A DNA stretch of 16,987 nucleotides from Bacteroidales bacterium UBA5342. GTDB taxonomy: Bacteria; Bacteroidota; Bacteroidia; Bacteroidales; UBA5342. Below are positions 14,178-16,987 of the stretch, in pieces. A model generated the notes under the pieces. That model had not been told where the DNA came from. It saw only the letters and a program-made list of their open reading frames with translations, and made no database searches. Location of the stretch: positions 832 to 17,818 of the forward strand of contig DHQI01000046.1 of assembly GCA_002408065.1 (NCBI GenBank), in the 5' to 3' direction. The translations under genes were made by a program, and so were the position numbers. Each line of letters starts with the position of its first letter. Within the stretch, counting starts at the first letter, position 1.

Positions 14178-14209
14178 TTTGGTAGTAATTAATAAAAGCA
14201 ATACATTTG
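14178..14209 (+). promoter_or_regulatory. Promoter of rpmE
   Basis: TTTG (14178-14181), a 20-bp spacer and TACATTTG (14202-14209) match the Bacteroidota sigma factor consensus perfectly in both boxes and spacing. The leader before the ATG at 14256 is about 40 bases. Confidence 0.75.
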
Positions 14210-14255
14210 CAGCCCGAAAAATCGAAGAAAAGAAAAAAATTAATTATACAGTATT

Positions 14256-14510
14256 ATGAAAGCAGGAATTCATCCGGAAAACTATCGCGCAGTAGCGTTC
14301 AAGGATATGTCTAATGGTGAGACTTTTATCACAAAGTCAACTGTTAACACAAAAGAAGAGATCGAGATTGACGGAGCAAAGTATCCGTTGGTGAAGCTTG
14401 AAATTTCTAACACCTCTCACCCATTCTATACTGGTAAGGTGAAATTGGTAGATACCGCTGGTCGTGTGGATAAATTCCGCAACCGTTACGGAGACCGTAA
14501 GAAAAAGTAA
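14256..14510 (+). CDS. rpmE: 50S ribosomal protein L31, type B
   Basis: This 84-residue large-subunit protein opens MKAGIHPENYRAVAFKDMSNGETFITKSTV and contains ISNTSHPFYTGKVKLVDTAGRVDKFRNRYG (about 49-78), followed by a basic RKKK end. This is type B L31 (also called rpmE2/ykgM): the CxxC zinc-binding cysteines of type A L31 are absent, and the protein has no Cys at all. In many bacteria type B is the zinc-independent alternative induced in zinc shortage. In Bacteroidota it is often the only copy, which this window cannot show. The gene is monocistronic, between a consensus promoter and a clear terminator. Confidence 0.96.
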   Translation: MKAGIHPENYRAVAFKDMSNGETFITKSTVNTKEEIEIDGAKYPLVKLEISNTSHPFYTGKVKLVDTAGRVDKFRNRYGDRKKK

Positions 14511-14532
14511 TTTTATTTACATATTCATAGAG

Positions 14533-14561
14533 AAGCCGTTCTTTAAAGAGCGGCTTTTTTT
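14533..14561 (+). terminator. rpmE terminator
   Basis: The stem is AAGCCGTTCT (14533-14542) with AGAGCGGCTT (14547-14556), one G-U pair, loop TTAA, followed by seven T (14555-14561). It starts 22 bases past the stop. Its arms closely resemble the terminator at 16942-16973. Confidence 0.9.
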
Positions 14562-14562
14562 G

Positions 14563-14570
14563 TATTTTTG
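14563..14570 (+). promoter_or_regulatory. Putative -7 element of ilvC
   Basis: TATTTTTG matches TAnnTTTG and directly follows the rpmE terminator T run. The expected -33 TTTG would fall inside the terminator stem and is not clear. It predicts a leader of about 90 bases. Confidence 0.4.
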
Positions 14571-14610
14571 CCCACCAAATTAGGGAAAATGTGACATAAT
14601 CATATTTTAA

Positions 14611-14624
14611 CCTTGTTTACAAGG
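14611..14624. promoter_or_regulatory. Palindrome in the ilvC leader
   Basis: CCTTGT TT ACAAGG is a perfect 6-bp dyad around TT, 45 bp before the ilvC ATG. It is a candidate operator or small RNA hairpin. Nothing identifies a cognate regulator. Confidence 0.4.
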
Positions 14625-14668
14625 TGCCCTTCTTACAATTTGAAACTAATAAATTAACTATATAAATC

Positions 14669-16141
14669 ATGGCAAATTACTTTAACACACTTCCGTTGCG
14701 TTTGCAGTTGCAGCAATTGGGTGTATGTGACTTTATGGATCGTTCTGAATTCGCAGATGGCGTAAACAAACTAAAAGGTAAGAAAATTGTCATCGTAGGA
14801 TGCGGTGCACAAGGTCTTAACCAAGGTTTGAACATGCGTGACTCTGGCTTAGATATTTCTTATACTTTGCGCGAAGCTGCTATCAAGGAGCAACGTCAAT
14901 CTTATAAGAATGCGACAGAGAACAATTTTGCTGTGGGAACTTACGAAGAGATGATTCCTACTGCTGATATGGTCATTAACCTTACTCCGGACAAACAGCA
15001 CACCAATGTGGTGTCGGCAGTAATGCCAATGATGAAAGAAGGAGCTACACTTTCTTATTCTCACGGTTTCAATATCGTAGAAGAAGGTATGCAGATTCGT
15101 AAAGACCTTACGGTAGTAATGGTAGCGCCTAAATCGCCGGGTTCTGAGGTGCGCGAGGAGTATAAGCGCGGTTTTGGTGTGCCTACTCTTATTGCTGTTC
15201 ACCCGGAGAATGACCCTAACGGCGACGGACTGGAAATCGCAAAAGCTTATGCGGTAGCTACTGGTGGTGACCGTGCTGGTGTATTGAAATCTTCTTTTGT
15301 AGCTGAGGTGAAGTCTGACCTTATGGGTGAGCAAACTATTCTTTGTGGTTTGTTGCAGACTGGCTCTATCTTGTCTTTCGACAAAATGGTAGAAAAAGGC
15401 ATCGATGCCGGTTATGCTTCTAAATTGATCCAATACGGATGGGAAACCATTACTGAAGCCTTGAAACAAGGTGGTATTACCAATATGATGGATCGCCTTA
15501 GCAATCCTGCTAAAATTAAAGCGTTCCGTTTGGCTGAAGAATTGAAAGTGATTATGCGTCCGCTTTTCCAAAAGCATATGGACGATATTATGAGTGGTGA
15601 ATTCTCTTCTACCATGATGGAAGATTGGGCTAACGGCGACAAAAACCTTCTGGGATGGCGTGCTGCTACTGCCGAAACTAACTTTGAAAAAACGCCTGCC
15701 GGCGATGTTGACATCGACGAGCAAGAATACTTCGATAATGGTGTGTTGATGGTCGCTTTCGTTAAGTCGGGTGTGGAGCTGGCTTTTGAAACAATGACAG
15801 AGAGTGGCATCAAAGAAGAGTCGGCTTATTATGAATCCTTGCACGAAACGCCACTTATCGCTAATACTATTGCCCGTAAGAAATTGTACGAGATGAACGC
15901 TACTATTTCTGATACGGCTGAGTATGGCTGTTACTTGTTCGATCACGCTTGTAAGCCTTTGTTGACTGACTTTATGACTAAGATTGACGTTGACGTAATA
16001 GGCGAAACTTACGCTGAAGGTGAAAATGGTGTTGATAACCGCGAGCTTATCGAGGTGAACGACGCTATTCGTTACCACGCTGTAGAGGTGATTGGCGACG
16101 AACTACGCGCTGCTATGACAGCGATGAAGCCATTGGCTTAA
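14669..16141 (+). CDS. ilvC: Ketol-acid reductoisomerase, class II (long form)
   Basis: At 490 residues this is the long class II enzyme, E. coli type (491), not the class I form of about 340. It converts 2-acetolactate and 2-aceto-2-hydroxybutyrate to the dihydroxy acids of valine/leucine and isoleucine synthesis, using NADPH and Mg2+ in the cytoplasm. The Rossmann motif is GCGAQG (44-49). Arg68, Arg76 and Ser78, the NADPH-phosphate contacts of the E. coli enzyme, are at the same numbers. The active-site residues His132, Lys155, Asp217, Glu221, Glu389, Glu393 and Ser414 are also all present with identical numbering. The start MANYFNTLPLRLQLQQLG matches the family start. No other ilv or leu gene is adjacent, so it appears to be a single-gene unit with its own leader. 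Confidence 0.97.
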   Translation: MANYFNTLPLRLQLQQLGVCDFMDRSEFADGVNKLKGKKIVIVGCGAQGLNQGLNMRDSGLDISYTLREAAIKEQRQSYKNATENNFAVGTYEEMIPTADMVINLTPDKQHTNVVSAVMPMMKEGATLSYSHGFNIVEEGMQIRKDLTVVMVAPKSPGSEVREEYKRGFGVPTLIAVHPENDPNGDGLEIAKAYAVATGGDRAGVLKSSFVAEVKSDLMGEQTILCGLLQTGSILSFDKMVEKGIDAGYASKLIQYGWETITEALKQGGITNMMDRLSNPAKIKAFRLAEELKVIMRPLFQKHMDDIMSGEFSSTMMEDWANGDKNLLGWRAATAETNFEKTPAGDVDIDEQEYFDNGVLMVAFVKSGVELAFETMTESGIKEESAYYESLHETPLIANTIARKKLYEMNATISDTAEYGCYLFDHACKPLLTDFMTKIDVDVIGETYAEGENGVDNRELIEVNDAIRYHAVEVIGDELRAAMTAMKPLA

Positions 16142-16159
16142 GGATTGGAATAATATTTG

Positions 16160-16192
16160 TTGGCAAACTGCGTTAAATATGCAGTTTACCAA
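16160..16192. other. Strong hairpin between ilvC and the NigD-like gene
   Basis: TTGGCAAACTGC (16160-16171) pairs with GCAGTTTACCAA (16181-16192), 11 of 12 pairs with one C-A mismatch, loop of 9. On the plus strand it is followed by A-rich, not T-rich, sequence, so it is not a standard terminator of ilvC. It could stabilise the ilvC 3' end or be an operator for the next gene, whose ATG is 21 bp away. Confidence 0.6.
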
Positions 16193-16212
16193 TAAAAAAA
16201 CCATATACGTAA

Positions 16213-16920
16213 ATGAAAAATCTTCTGTTATTATTATTGAGTGTCTTTGTTTTTACTTCTTGTTTGGACGATGATGATGAGACTAAACCTTCTGTGATAT
16301 TGTATGGTGTTGTTCAATCGCCATATTCTTCAGGGGATCTTGGTTATGGTGTGAAGCTTGATAGGGGGCAGTTTGTAGTGCCTACGGTAGATGAATCTGA
16401 CGAGGCATATGAGGCTGTAGACAACGACAGGGTTGTTATGAGTTTAGAGTATAACTCTCTTGATGATTACTATTATCAAGATTCTGTTGCAGTGAAAGTG
16501 TTAGGGTATTTAGTCATTAAAACTTATGATGCTGTGACCTACAATGAATATGATGGTCCTGATACTTTAGGAAATGATCCTTTGGCCGTGGGGACTAACG
16601 ATATTCTTGTAAATGAGAATTATATGACTGTTTATTACAGTTATCTTCAAGGAGATGCACCGACAGACCATACCGTAAATTTAGTTTATTATCCTGATTC
16701 TGCAGGTGAAAATGGAGAGGCGTTCTTAAAGCTTCAGCATAATGCGGATGGTGATTTAGAAGAAGAGACTTATAGCAGCTTTAAGGTTTTTAATCTCAAT
16801 TCTATTGAAGATTTTGCTGAGGTAACAGATTCTTTAAACTATATTATTAAAGTCAATTCGGATGGTTTTTCATCGGGTTATGCAGACTACTTTACTGGTA
16901 CATACTATAAGCCTGAATAG
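16213..16920 (+). CDS. NigD-like surface lipoprotein
   Basis: The 235 residues start with a lipoprotein signal peptide (MKNLLLLLLSVFVFTSC) whose lipobox Cys is residue 17. The following LDDDDE is the acidic +2 to +6 pattern that in Bacteroidota directs lipoproteins to the outer face of the outer membrane. The mature part fits NigD-like proteins: an OB-like N-terminal half (YGVVQ, GYGVKLDRGQFVVPT, NDRVVMSLEYNS) and a beta-sandwich half with the family's GNDPLAVGTNDILVNENYMTVYYSY (about 120-145), HTVNLVYYP and AFLKLQHNADGD. NigD was named from a Bacteroides bacteriocin locus, but most homologues are scattered single genes of unknown function. It lies 71 bp after ilvC without a clear own promoter and ends at a terminator. 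Confidence 0.85.
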   Translation: MKNLLLLLLSVFVFTSCLDDDDETKPSVILYGVVQSPYSSGDLGYGVKLDRGQFVVPTVDESDEAYEAVDNDRVVMSLEYNSLDDYYYQDSVAVKVLGYLVIKTYDAVTYNEYDGPDTLGNDPLAVGTNDILVNENYMTVYYSYLQGDAPTDHTVNLVYYPDSAGENGEAFLKLQHNADGDLEEETYSSFKVFNLNSIEDFAEVTDSLNYIIKVNSDGFSSGYADYFTGTYYKPE

Positions 16921-16941
16921 TTAAGACAGAAAAAGCGAACA

Positions 16942-16973
16942 AAAAAGCCGTTCCAATGTGGAGCGGCTTTTTT
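16942..16973 (+). terminator. Terminator of the NigD-like gene
   Basis: A 14-bp stem (AAAAAGCCGTTCCA with TGGAGCGGCTTTTT, one G-U pair) with loop ATG is followed by a run of six T (16968-16973). It starts 22 bases after the stop codon. Confidence 0.92.
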
Positions 16974-16987
16974 GGTATGTCGGGTAT

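Noticed and set aside
14849..16078. 409-residue open frame on the minus strand inside ilvC
   Set aside because: It lies entirely antisense to a gene with all catalytic residues intact and shows no recognisable domain. It is explained by the codon usage of ilvC.
16160..16192. Intrinsic terminator of ilvC
   Set aside because: The hairpin is followed by AATAAAAAAACC on the plus strand, not by a T run, so the required U tract is missing.

Overview
The window comes from a member of the Bacteroidota, most likely a Bacteroidales/Marinilabiliales-type anaerobe or facultative anaerobe. The evidence is a T9SS type A sorting domain on a secreted protein, a NigD-like lipoprotein with an acidic surface-export signal, promoter-like sequences of the Bacteroidota type (TTTG, about 20 bp, TAnnTTTG), a pyruvate:ferredoxin oxidoreductase, and a pheT with no pheS beside it. 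The sequence does not fix a genus.

Layout, left to right. (i) 1-1140: the 3' part of a pyruvate:ferredoxin oxidoreductase gene and its hairpin terminator. (ii) 1241-3396: lemA followed by two TPM-domain genes, a common Bacteroidota envelope cluster, with short imperfect tandem repeats in the lemA-TPM gap. (iii) 3459-6945, minus strand: a tightly packed three-gene surface operon encoding an outer-membrane beta-barrel, a T9SS-exported CotH-kinase/lamin-tail protein and a DUF2490 barrel. (iv) 7151-8399, minus: mannose-1-phosphate guanylyltransferase with promoter and terminator. (v) 8442-9809: a membrane-bound LytTR regulator divergent from a very small MotA/TolQ/ExbB-like membrane protein. (vi) 9828-12474: AT-rich direct repeats, then pheT and its terminator. 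(vii) 12489-14129: a regular array of three 50-bp palindromes at exact 66-bp spacing, directly upstream of an AAA-type ATPase with a C-terminal DUF234/PD-(D/E)XK-like nuclease region. (viii) 14178-16973: rpmE (type B L31), a stand-alone class II ilvC, and a NigD-like surface lipoprotein.

Most of the window is ordinary housekeeping (PFOR, pheT, rpmE, ilvC, manC) mixed with envelope genes. The least explained structure is the palindrome array at 12489-12670. It has six 16-bp arms in alternating orientation, spaced 34/32/34/32/34 bp, and each arm is one base away from a perfect CGCG-centred 12-bp palindrome. It lies 40 bp before a predicted ATPase-nuclease gene. No tRNA, rRNA, insertion sequence, transposase or CRISPR array was recognised.
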